Of a stretch of 7,024 nt of DNA, positions 1-5,912 are shown piece after piece. Within the stretch, counting starts at the first letter, position 1; every line of letters starts with the position of its first letter. This DNA comes from Alphaproteobacteria bacterium (lineage in GTDB: Bacteria; Pseudomonadota; Alphaproteobacteria; Micavibrionales; Micavibrionaceae): contig JAUILO010000127.1 in NCBI GenBank assembly GCA_030432775.1, forward strand, positions 1 to 7,024, in the 5' to 3' direction. The position numbers and the translations under genes were made by a program. The notes under the pieces were generated by a model. The model was not told the DNA's origin. It was given only the letters and a program-made list of their open reading frames with translations, and searched no databases.

Positions 1-700
1 GACCGGCAAAGATGCCGTCTTCTACATCGTGGCTATTATAGGCAATGTCATCGGCAAGTGCGGCAATTTGCGCTTCGATCGAGGCATATTCATCAAGACG
101 CCATTTGTTTGTCTTGTCGGTCTGCGTGATTGTAATCGGTAAGCCTGCCTCTTCGGCGCTTTGCCCTTCTTTTGTCAGCGGGCCATTATGCTTAACCACG
201 CCTTCCAATGTTTCCCAAGTCAGGTTCAGGCCTTGGAATTTCGGGTATTTACGTTCTAGAAATGTCAGGATACGCAAAGACTGGTCGTTATGGTCAAACC
301 CGCCATATTCTTTCATAAGCTCGTTTAAAACATCTTCACCTGCATGGGCGAAAGGCGGATGCCCTAAATCATGCGCAAGAGCCACTGTTTCGGCAAGATC
401 TTCATTTACCATCAGCGCGCGCGCCATAGAACGGGTAATCTGCGATACTTCCAATGTATGGGTGAGGCGGGTTCTGTAGTTATGACCCTGATGATAGACA
501 AAGACCTGCGTTTTGTTTTTTAGTCTGCGGAAACCGCCACTATGGATGATACGATCGCGGTCGCGCTGAAAACACGTTCTGTAGCGGCTTTCCTTTTCCT
601 CGTAAAGACGACCTTTGGTCTCTTCCGGACGGCACGCAAAATCGGCCAGTGGCATGCCACAGTAATTATATGACTGATTGTCCAGCGCAAGGTTGCTCAT
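1..700 (-). CDS. dgt: dGTPase-like dNTP triphosphohydrolase (HD domain), 3' end cut off by window edge
   Basis: Cytosolic HD-superfamily enzyme that hydrolyses dGTP or other dNTPs to the deoxynucleoside and triphosphate, helping control dNTP pools. Translating the minus strand from the ATG at 700 gives 233 residues with no stop before the window edge; family members are usually about 380-500 aa, so the C-terminus is missing. Visible motifs are the family block CFQRDRDRIIHSGGFRRLK (43-61), KTQVF (63-67), the metal-binding H81 in RLTHTLEV, the H110-D111 doublet in LAHDLGHPPFAHAGE, and a candidate last metal Asp in ADDIAYNSHD (about 217-218). The start is supported by AGGA on the minus strand (707-710), 6 bases before the ATG. 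It diverges from erpA across a 108-bp spacer. The short form with the RPEETKGRLYEEKES lead-in is the kind I associate with alphaproteobacteria. True substrate preference cannot be read from sequence; the family assignment is secure. Confidence 0.95.
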   Translation of the reverse strand, partial: MSNLALDNQSYNYCGMPLADFACRPEETKGRLYEEKESRYRTCFQRDRDRIIHSGGFRRLKNKTQVFVYHQGHNYRTRLTHTLEVSQITRSMARALMVNEDLAETVALAHDLGHPPFAHAGEDVLNELMKEYGGFDHNDQSLRILTFLERKYPKFQGLNLTWETLEGVVKHNGPLTKEGQSAEEAGLPITITQTDKTNKWRLDEYASIEAQIAALADDIAYNSHDVEDGIFAG

Positions 701-772
701 CAATGTTCCTTTTTATCCTGAATAAGGGAATCACTTTTTGTTTATTGAATGTATTTACTATAGTCATATATC

Positions 773-802
773 TTGAACTTATGAAGAGAAAGACCATATA
801 AT
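773..802 (+). promoter_or_regulatory. Candidate sigma70-type promoter for erpA, predicting a leaderless mRNA
   Basis: TTGAAC (773-778), an 18-bp spacer and a consensus TATAAT (797-802) form a strong-looking sigma70 promoter. The -10 box ends 6 bases before the erpA ATG (809), so the expected transcription start is the A of the start codon. No Shine-Dalgarno sequence sits at normal distance; the purine stretch AAGAGAAAG lies about 17 bases upstream of the ATG, inside the promoter spacer. An alternative promoter, TTGAAT (745-750) with TATATC (767-772), would give a leader of about 30 nt containing that purine stretch, so leaderless initiation is an inference. Confidence 0.6.
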
Positions 803-808
803 ATTACT

Positions 809-1171
809 ATGAGTACACAAGAGAGCATCATCGTCGATAAATCAGCCATTGAACGTATCACAAAGTTACGGACAAGCGCGGATAGTGAGACATTTTCAGA
901 TAAGACATATTTGCGTGTGGCTGTCCTGGGGGGCGGTTGTTCAGGGTTTTATTATGAAATCGGGCCGGATAATGCTGTGAATGAAGACGATGTCGTCTTT
1001 GAAAACAGCGTTATTGTTGATCAAACTTCGTTACCGTTCCTGAAAGGGGCTGTTGTAAAGTTTGAAAGCAATATGGTCGGTGCAAAATTTGCTGTTGATA
1101 ATCCGAACGCGCAATCTAGCTGTGGCTGTCAGACCTCGTTCTCGGTGAACCCGTCTGTATTCGCGGAATAG
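809..1171 (+). CDS. erpA: A-type iron-sulfur cluster carrier/insertion protein (ErpA/HesB family)
   Basis: Small cytosolic carrier that receives Fe-S clusters from the assembly scaffold and delivers them to apo-enzymes. At 120 aa it is close to the usual family length (about 105-120). The three conserved cluster-binding cysteines are present: C44 in VAVLGGGCSGF, and C105 and C107 in the C-terminal SCGC. Other family marks are the early ITKL helix segment and the SFSVNP tail. The residue after the CGC motif is Gln (CGCQTSF), where ErpA and IscA relatives normally have Gly. It opens a plus-strand run with xth (55-bp gap) and diverges from dgt. The ATG at 809 is the only sensible start, since upstream in-frame sequence lies in the promoter. 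It has no good Shine-Dalgarno. ErpA is chosen over IscA or SufA because of the stand-alone context away from isc/suf genes and the dgt neighbourhood, so the exact subfamily is less certain than the family. Confidence 0.92.
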   Translation: MSTQESIIVDKSAIERITKLRTSADSETFSDKTYLRVAVLGGGCSGFYYEIGPDNAVNEDDVVFENSVIVDQTSLPFLKGAVVKFESNMVGAKFAVDNPNAQSSCGCQTSFSVNPSVFAE

Positions 1172-1191
1172 CGATTAACTATATCATCATC

Positions 1192-1219
1192 TTTACTTTC
1201 GCCCATGCGGTGCTATTTT
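1192..1219 (+). promoter_or_regulatory. Candidate extended -10 promoter for xth, again close to the start codon
   Basis: TTTACT (1192-1197), a 16-bp spacer and TATTTT (1214-1219) preceded by TG (1211-1212) form an extended -10 pattern. The -10 ends 7 bases before the xth ATG (1227), so the transcript would begin at or one base before the start codon. No Shine-Dalgarno is visible in the 55 bp after erpA. Weaker than the erpA promoter; xth could also be read from the erpA transcript. Confidence 0.4.
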
Positions 1220-1226
1220 CAACAAC

Positions 1227-2003
1227 ATGAAAATAGCAAGCTGGAACGTGAATTCTATCAAACAACGCAAAGACCATGTTAGTGACTGGCTGAAAAGCCA
1301 TGCGCCTGATGTTATTGTCTTGCAGGAACTCAAAGGGCTGGATTTCCCTGATGATGTGTTTTTATCCGAAGGCTATCATTCCACTGTGGTGAACCAGAAG
1401 GCGCGTAATGGTGTTGCAATTTTATCAAAAGAGCCAGCCAAGCTGATCAGTGATAAGTTGCATGGTTTTGAGGATGATGAACAGGCGCGCTATCTGGAAA
1501 TTGATTATAAAGGCGTTCGCATTATCGGCATTTATGCGCCCAATGGTAATCCGGTTGATACAGAAAAATATGATTACAAACTGAAATGGACAGATTTTCT
1601 GCTGGAACATTGCAAGTCGCTACGCGATCAGGGGATCGATTTTCTTGTTACAGGTGATTTTAATATTATTCCAGAAAGGCAGGATTGTCATGATCCTGCG
1701 GTATGGGCCGAGGATGCGCTGTTTCGTCTTGAGACACGTAAACGCTGGCGAGCGCTGTGTCATTTGGGGTTAACTGATGCGTTTCGCGTTTTAAACACCA
1801 AAGATGAACAATATACCTTCTGGGATTATCAGGCCGGTGCATGGCCGCAAAATAAAGGTATACGAATTGATCACTTCCTTCTATCTCCGGCTTTGTGTGA
1901 TCGTTTGCAATCTTGCGGCATTGATCCATCAACGCGGGCGCTTGAAAAACCGTCCGATCATGTGCCGATCGTTGTCGAACTTTCAGAAAAGAAGGCAGCA
2001 TAA
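1227..2003 (+). CDS. xth: Exodeoxyribonuclease III / AP endonuclease (Xth, EEP family)
   Basis: Base-excision-repair enzyme that cuts DNA 5' to abasic sites and has 3'-5' exonuclease and 3'-phosphatase activity; cytosolic and Mg2+-dependent. The 258-aa length fits ExoIII (about 255-270). All catalytic motifs of the endonuclease/exonuclease/phosphatase fold are in order: N7 in SWNVNS, the metal-binding E34 in LQELK, Y103 and N106 in IYAPNGN, D144 and N146 in GDFNI, D215 in RIDH, and the terminal S243-D244-H245 of the SDHVPI block. The protein begins MKIASWNVNS, the normal ExoIII N-terminus, which fixes the start at 1227 even though no Shine-Dalgarno precedes it. It lies 55 bp after erpA. The next gene starts 3 bp after its stop, with the GAAGG at the 3' end of xth (1991-1995) probably serving as that gene's ribosome site, so the two are likely co-transcribed and perhaps translationally coupled. 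Confidence 0.96.
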   Translation: MKIASWNVNSIKQRKDHVSDWLKSHAPDVIVLQELKGLDFPDDVFLSEGYHSTVVNQKARNGVAILSKEPAKLISDKLHGFEDDEQARYLEIDYKGVRIIGIYAPNGNPVDTEKYDYKLKWTDFLLEHCKSLRDQGIDFLVTGDFNIIPERQDCHDPAVWAEDALFRLETRKRWRALCHLGLTDAFRVLNTKDEQYTFWDYQAGAWPQNKGIRIDHFLLSPALCDRLQSCGIDPSTRALEKPSDHVPIVVELSEKKAA

Positions 2004-2006
2004 TAT

Positions 2007-2966
2007 ATGTTTTGGCGCAGTGATATCAGCCCCGAGAGCCAGCCATATAAGGTCACGATAAAACGTGACAAGTTTATCGATGCAGCACGTGATGGACGCG
2101 AAGTGCCGTTTAAGGTTTATTACCCGACCGGCCATCATTTAGATTACCTTCCGGTTATTGTCTGGTCGCATGGTTTGGGTGGTGGCCGTGATGGTGCGGG
2201 GTTTTTATCACGTTATATGGCGTCTAACGGTTATATCGTTGTAAATATACAGCACCCTGGCACTGATACATCGTTATGGCAGGGAAAGCCCGGCCACCCT
2301 TGGGATGTGATACGCGCAACGCATATCTCGCGTAAAATTACGCTCGCCCGCTTTCGTGATGTCCCCTTTTTTCTGGATCATTTTCCTGCATGGGTTCAAG
2401 AACAAGACGAGATCGCAGAACTCGCCAATTTTGATCGTTTGGGCATGTCCGGACACTCATTTGGAGCGATTACAACACAAGTCATCGCAGGGCAGAAGCT
2501 TGGCCGTAAAAATAGAATGTACCAGATTAAGGATGACCGGATTAAAGCCGCCATTTCGTATTCGCCATCCCATGCCTATAACCGCGATGAGCCTCATGAA
2601 GATGTTTATGGCTCGATTGATAAACCGATGCTGTTTATGACCGGCACAGAAGATGACTCACCAATATCAGGGCATGATTATGAATATCGATTGCCCATTT
2701 ATCAAAATGCTTCGGAGCAGCTAGCACAGAGTGTACCACAATATCTTGCGGTTCTGGATCAGGGTGATCATATGGTGTTTTCTGGCAGCCGCGGGCAGCT
2801 TGGTGAAAACCCGAAGCGCGGCTTGCATGAATCGATCATAAAGGTTCTCTCGCATGCATTCTGGGAAGCATATTTGCAAGAAGATCAGGATGCATTAGAA
2901 TGGTTAAATAGCGATTCTGTTCGTGAGTGGCTTCTGGACGAATGTCTTTTTGAATATAAATTTTAA
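2007..2966 (+). CDS. Alpha/beta hydrolase, dienelactone hydrolase / PAF-acetylhydrolase-like, substrate unknown
   Basis: A 319-aa predicted serine hydrolase without a signal peptide or membrane segments, so probably cytosolic. The nucleophile elbow is GHSFG (149-153) with S151 as nucleophile; H55-G56 in VWSHGLGGG (about 52-60) fits the oxyanion-hole loop. The acidic triad member is probably D216 or D217 in MTGTEDDSP, and the catalytic His is probably H255 in QGDHMVFSG. The YYPTG...LPVIVWSHGLGG layout resembles the predicted dienelactone hydrolase group that also includes platelet-activating-factor acetylhydrolase-like enzymes, typically acting on ester or lactone bonds. It starts 3 bp after xth with GAAGG 11 bases before the ATG, so it looks like the second gene of an xth operon. 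The C-terminus from about 281 is Trp- and acid-rich and probably forms helices. I do not recognise a specific gene, and nothing links it functionally to DNA repair beyond position. Confidence 0.85.
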   Translation: MFWRSDISPESQPYKVTIKRDKFIDAARDGREVPFKVYYPTGHHLDYLPVIVWSHGLGGGRDGAGFLSRYMASNGYIVVNIQHPGTDTSLWQGKPGHPWDVIRATHISRKITLARFRDVPFFLDHFPAWVQEQDEIAELANFDRLGMSGHSFGAITTQVIAGQKLGRKNRMYQIKDDRIKAAISYSPSHAYNRDEPHEDVYGSIDKPMLFMTGTEDDSPISGHDYEYRLPIYQNASEQLAQSVPQYLAVLDQGDHMVFSGSRGQLGENPKRGLHESIIKVLSHAFWEAYLQEDQDALEWLNSDSVREWLLDECLFEYKF

Positions 2967-2975
2967 TTCATTTTC

Positions 2976-3017
2976 AGACGACTATATTTTTTTGATTTAG
3001 ACGATCGTATATTTTTT
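2976..3017 (+). repeat. Near-direct repeat upstream of the receiver gene
   Basis: Two copies of AGACGA (2976-2981 and 2999-3004, 23 bp apart) are each followed within 1-3 bases by TATATTTTTT (2983-2992 and 3008-3017). The second copy contains the palindrome ACGATCGT (3001-3008). The block fills most of the 67-bp gap between the hydrolase stop and the receiver ATG. It could be a pair of protein-binding sites or an AT-rich promoter region; I see no well-spaced sigma70 pair. Chance duplication in AT-rich DNA is possible. Confidence 0.4.
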
Positions 3018-3033
3018 AAGGATTTAACTTATT

Positions 3034-3429
3034 ATGGGAATTTTACCGGATAAAGTCCTGTTTATTGAGGATGCCCCTAGTTTTCATGAGGTTGTAAAAA
3101 CTTTTTTTGAATCAACAGGACAGAGTGTTGAGGTTCGGTGTTGCGAAGGTGTTGATCAGGCTTTGGAGACATTGGAGACGTTTACCCCTTCGGTGATATT
3201 GCTGGATTTATTGATGCCGGAAAAGGACGGGGTGGATTTTTTAACCATTATGCAAACACATGAAACGGGCAAAGCCATTCCTGTTATTATTGCAACAGCA
3301 GTAGATAAAGTTCAAATGATTTCGCATTGGGAGCGGCTGAACATTCTGGGCGTTATTCATAAGCCATATGAAAAAGAGACATTTATTACGCAGGTGGAAG
3401 ATTTGTGGAGCCGCCAGCTCCCTGAATAA
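3034..3429 (+). CDS. Stand-alone CheY-like response regulator receiver protein
   Basis: A 131-aa protein consisting of one receiver (REC) domain and no output domain. The phosphorylation site is complete: acidic pair E12-D13, phospho-acceptor D58 in ILLDLLMPEKDG, T88 in IIATA, and K110-P111 in IHKPY. Such proteins are phosphorylated by a histidine kinase and act by protein contact, as in CheY-type motility switches, phosphorelays or scaffolds. No kinase or chemotaxis gene is in the window, so it is an orphan and its partner cannot be named. The start follows AAGGA (3018-3022) with an 11-base gap. It lies 67 bp after the hydrolase, separated by the AGACGA repeat block, and is convergent with wbpA, whose stop is 29 bp away. 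It could be transcribed from its own promoter or as the tail of the xth operon. A role in controlling polysaccharide synthesis is possible but rests only on adjacency. Confidence 0.92.
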   Translation: MGILPDKVLFIEDAPSFHEVVKTFFESTGQSVEVRCCEGVDQALETLETFTPSVILLDLLMPEKDGVDFLTIMQTHETGKAIPVIIATAVDKVQMISHWERLNILGVIHKPYEKETFITQVEDLWSRQLPE

Positions 3430-3458
3430 TAAGCCAAGCATAAATTGGGATCCTGATT

Positions 3459-4763
3459 TTAGGCCGCAATAATATGATCTTCGTTGCGGCTTCTGAATAC
3501 GCCTCTTGTGTCGATGATTAACTTTGCATGATTTGCAATAAGTGCGTAATCAAAAGCGTCATGGTCGGTGCCGATAACCACAGCATCATATTTTTCAAGT
3601 TCATCAGGTGTAATCTCAACAGATTGTTTGTTGAGCTGATATTTACGCAATTTAGGAACGGTAGGAATATAAGGATCGCTGTAATTTACATCAGCTCCAA
3701 GATCAAGCATTGATTGTAGCAAGACTAGACACGGCGATTCCCGCATGTCATCGACATTCTTTTTATAGGCAAGGCCGAGTAATAAAATTTTCGAGCCTTT
3801 AATCGATTTTTCGTGACTATTAAGGGCGACCATTAATTTTTCAATGACCCATTTGGGCATGTGATTGTTAATTTCTCCGGCAAGTTCGATAAATCGTGTA
3901 TGCACGCCGAATTCTTTAGCTTTCCATGTCAGGTAAAACGGGTCAACTGGAATACAGTGACCGCCAATGCCTGGCCCCGGGTAATAAGGAACAAAGCCAA
4001 AAGGTTTGGATGCAGCCGCTTCGATGACATCAAAAATATTAATGCCCATTTTATCGGCAATGATTTTCATTTCGTTCACAAGGCCGATATTGACTGATCT
4101 GTGAATGTTTTCGAGCAACTTGGCCATTTCGGCAACGCGTAGATCGCTTGCCGGAACAACGGTATCAATGATGTTGGCGTATAATGCCAGGCCAGCCTCA
4201 AGACAAGCAGGAGTATAACCGCTTACGATTTTCGGGATAGAGCGGACAGTATAATCTTTATTGCCTGGATCCTCGCGCTCTGGTGAATAAACAAGCGCGA
4301 AATTCTCGCCTGCTGTCAGATTGGATTTTTGAATATACGGAAGTAATTTTTCTTCGGTAGTACCTGGATAAGTGGTGCTTTCCAGTGACAGGATCTGCCC
4401 CGCACGCAAATACGGCGCAATCGCATCCATTGTTTTAATGATATAGCTCAGATCGGGTTCGCCATATTGATTAAGCGGCGTGGGTAAGCAGAGGATAATG
4501 GCGTCGACATCTGCTATTTTTGCAAAATCCGTTGTGGCGCTCATTCCATTGTAGATAGCTGTTTTAAGAGTGGTTATTGGAATATGATGAAAATAGCTTT
4601 CGCCTTTATTGATATGGTCAACTTTGTTTTGGTCGATATCAAAACCGATAGCTTTTAAACCGGATTCTGCAAAATGTAGAATCAGCGGCAGTCCGACATA
4701 GCCAAGACCTATGATGCCTATTGTTGCTTCTTTGCCGCTTAATTTTTCAATCAGTTTTTGCAT
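3459..4763 (-). CDS. wbpA: UDP-N-acetyl-D-glucosamine 6-dehydrogenase (WbpA-type)
   Basis: Oxidises the C6 hydroxyl of UDP-GlcNAc to a carboxylate in two NAD+-dependent steps, giving UDP-GlcNAcA, the first step toward diacetylated 2,3-diamino-uronic acid sugars. The 434-aa length matches WbpA of Pseudomonas aeruginosa (about 436). Domain order is typical: NAD-binding Rossmann fold with GLGYVG (20-24 region), SLESTTYPGTTEE (126-138), SPEREDPG (160-167), central-domain Lys in AKLLENIHR (K214), catalytic C270 in GIGGHCIPVDPFY, and the C-terminal UDP-binding domain with AYKKNVDDMRESP (332-344) and GTDHDAFDY. The EREDPG, KPFGFVPYYPGPG and KKNVDDMRESP blocks match my memory of WbpA better than of UDP-glucose 6-dehydrogenases, and wbpB and wbpD next door support this. 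It is on the opposite strand to wbpB and wbpD, 164 bp from wbpB. No clear Shine-Dalgarno precedes the ATG; the N-terminus aligns well by eye with relatives. Confidence 0.93.
   Translation of the reverse strand: MQKLIEKLSGKEATIGIIGLGYVGLPLILHFAESGLKAIGFDIDQNKVDHINKGESYFHHIPITTLKTAIYNGMSATTDFAKIADVDAIILCLPTPLNQYGEPDLSYIIKTMDAIAPYLRAGQILSLESTTYPGTTEEKLLPYIQKSNLTAGENFALVYSPEREDPGNKDYTVRSIPKIVSGYTPACLEAGLALYANIIDTVVPASDLRVAEMAKLLENIHRSVNIGLVNEMKIIADKMGINIFDVIEAAASKPFGFVPYYPGPGIGGHCIPVDPFYLTWKAKEFGVHTRFIELAGEINNHMPKWVIEKLMVALNSHEKSIKGSKILLLGLAYKKNVDDMRESPCLVLLQSMLDLGADVNYSDPYIPTVPKLRKYQLNKQSVEITPDELEKYDAVVIGTDHDAFDYALIANHAKLIIDTRGVFRSRNEDHIIAA
3461..3492. repeat. Inverted repeat at the convergent receiver/wbpA ends
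   Basis: GCCGCAA (3463-3469) and TTGCGGC (3484-3490) form a perfect 7-bp stem with a 14-base loop, extendable by a G-T and an A-T pair to 3461 and 3492. It overlaps the last codons and stop of wbpA. In either direction the stem could form a 3'-end hairpin for the convergent genes, but neither side has a T-run, so it is a poor intrinsic terminator. It may simply stabilise mRNA ends or be a by-product of the coding sequence. Confidence 0.35.
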
Positions 4764-4833
4764 AGCTATTTCGTTTGGCTAAGTTTATGTATTTATCTTG
4801 ATGCACAATAGCGATATTTTTTGAAAAATCTAT

Positions 4834-4869
4834 AAAAAACCCAGAAAATACAGTGTGGTTTATCTGGGT
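4834..4869 (-). terminator. Terminator-like hairpin with T-run ahead of wbpA (possible attenuator or operator)
   Basis: Plus-strand ACCCAGA (4839-4845) and TCTGGGT (4863-4869) form a perfect 7-bp inverted repeat with a 17-base loop. On the minus strand the stem runs directly into six T residues (complement of 4834-4839), the layout of an intrinsic terminator. It lies about 70-105 bases upstream of the wbpA ATG and is oriented toward wbpA. If wbpA is transcribed from beyond it, it could act as an attenuator; otherwise it may block antisense transcription out of wbpB or be a dyad operator. The stem is short and has only four G-C pairs, so its strength is doubtful. Confidence 0.35.
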
Positions 4870-4887
4870 GGTGTATCTGGTAATGTC

Positions 4888-4896
4888 TGATATATT
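4888..4896 (+). promoter_or_regulatory. Candidate extended -10 promoter element for wbpB
   Basis: TG (4888-4889), one base, then TATATT (4891-4896) gives an extended -10 motif. The predicted start near 4903 would leave a leader of about 25 nt holding the GGGA ribosome site of wbpB. There is no recognisable -35 box at 16-18 bp, which extended -10 promoters can tolerate. It lies just downstream of the ACCCAGA/TCTGGGT dyad, so a protein bound there could affect it. Confidence 0.35.
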
Positions 4897-4927
4897 ATTG
4901 CGAGTTATTAATGACGGGAAAGTACAA

Positions 4928-5887
4928 ATGAAGAAATTTGCATTAGTCGGAGCTGCAGGATACATTGCTCCGCGCCATATGGAGGCTATAGCTCAAACCC
5001 AGAATGCATTGGATATCGCTTATGATATCAGTGATAGCGTTGGTGTTCTGGATCGTCATTTTCCGCAGGCTCATTTCTATACGCATTTTGAACAATTCGA
5101 ACAGGCTTTGTATGAGCGCAATAAGTTGCAAGGAGCTGCAGCGCAGAATCGTATAAATTATGTTGCTGTATGTTCTCCGAATTATCTTCATAAATCACAT
5201 ATCCGATCAGCGTTGCAAAATGGTGCTGATGCGATTTGTGAAAAACCGCTGGTTTTATTGCCCGATGACCTGGATGATTTGAAAGTCTTTGAAAAAGAAA
5301 CTGGCAAATCGATTTATAGTATCCTGCAATTGCGCTTGCACCCTGCTATTGTCGCGCTGAAGGCTAAGATTGACGCGCAGCCCAGTGACACCAAATATGA
5401 TGTGGATTTAACTTATATCACTTCGCGCGGGCATTGGTATTTAAGTTCATGGAAGGGCGATGATGCTAAATCTGGCGGTGTGGCGACCAATATCGGTGTG
5501 CATTTTTACGATATGCTTCATTATATATTTGGTGATCTGCAGGAAAATATTCTACATTATGCTGACCCGCAAAGTGCTGCGGGTTATCTTGAATATGATA
5601 AAGCACGTGTGCGCTGGTTCTTATCAACATCATCGGATAATCTTCCGGCACAAGCCATCGAAAAGGGGCTGTCGACATATCGCAGTATTACAATTGGCGG
5701 TGAAGATATCGAGTTTTCAGGCGGTTTCACTGATCTGCACACTAAAGCATATGAAGCTATTTTAGCAGGTAAGGGCTTTGGGGTTGACGATAACCGCGTT
5801 GCAACGCAGGCCGTTTATGAAATTCGTACTTTGAATGCGATTGGTAAAACAGGTGATTATCATCCGGCGCTTGATGGCATGAAATAG
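4928..5887 (+). CDS. wbpB: UDP-N-acetyl-2-amino-2-deoxyglucuronate 3-dehydrogenase (WbpB/WlbA-type)
   Basis: Oxidises C3 of UDP-GlcNAcA to the 3-keto sugar, the substrate for transamination by WbpE. In characterised relatives the bound NAD is recycled with 2-oxoglutarate and the reaction is coupled to the aminotransferase. The Gfo/Idh/MocA architecture is clear: Rossmann fold with GAAGYIAPRHM (8-18), VCSPNYLH (81-88), the family CEKP with K106, then the C-terminal domain with DLTYITSRGHWYLSSWKG (160-177), NIGVHFYDMLHYIFG with H192, and YRSITIGGEDIEFSGGFTDLH (about 251-271). These blocks match P. aeruginosa WbpB (316 aa) as I recall it. The start is set at 4928, giving 319 aa: MKKFALVGAAGY is the family N-terminus and GGGA (4916-4919) is 8 bases upstream. 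An in-frame GTG at 4853 would add 25 hydrophobic residues and run through the putative promoter, so it is not preferred. wbpD follows 25 bp downstream. Confidence 0.94.
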   Translation: MKKFALVGAAGYIAPRHMEAIAQTQNALDIAYDISDSVGVLDRHFPQAHFYTHFEQFEQALYERNKLQGAAAQNRINYVAVCSPNYLHKSHIRSALQNGADAICEKPLVLLPDDLDDLKVFEKETGKSIYSILQLRLHPAIVALKAKIDAQPSDTKYDVDLTYITSRGHWYLSSWKGDDAKSGGVATNIGVHFYDMLHYIFGDLQENILHYADPQSAAGYLEYDKARVRWFLSTSSDNLPAQAIEKGLSTYRSITIGGEDIEFSGGFTDLHTKAYEAILAGKGFGVDDNRVATQAVYEIRTLNAIGKTGDYHPALDGMK

Positions 5888-5912
5888 ACATAAAATTGAA
5901 AGAGGCGTAAAT

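Noticed and set aside
45..479. Plus-strand open frame of 144 codons at the left end
   Set aside because: It lies entirely antisense to dgt, which has clear HD motifs on the minus strand; the plus-strand translation shows no recognisable domain.
781..801. Tiny ATG...TAA frame (6 codons) just before erpA, a possible leader peptide
   Set aside because: It sits within the spacer and -10 box of the better erpA promoter, so it would not be in that transcript; it has no ribosome site and no regulatory amino-acid run.
2967..3033. Intrinsic terminator after the hydrolase based on the T-runs
   Set aside because: The T-runs are not preceded by a stem of useful length; only the loopless palindrome ACGATCGT is present.
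3461..3492. Full bidirectional rho-independent terminator between the receiver gene and wbpA
   Set aside because: The stem is good but neither strand has a T-run next to it, so it is listed only as an inverted repeat.
3459..4763. UDP-glucose 6-dehydrogenase (Ugd) identity for the minus-strand dehydrogenase
   Set aside because: The EREDPG, KPFGFVPYYPGPG and AYKKNVDDMRESP motifs and the wbpB/wbpD neighbours favour the UDP-GlcNAc 6-dehydrogenase (WbpA) group.
4853..4927. N-terminal 25-residue hydrophobic extension of WbpB from a GTG start
   Set aside because: WbpB relatives begin at the MKxFALxGAAGY position; a GGGA ribosome site fits the internal ATG at 4928, and the extension overlaps the dyad and the promoter-like element.
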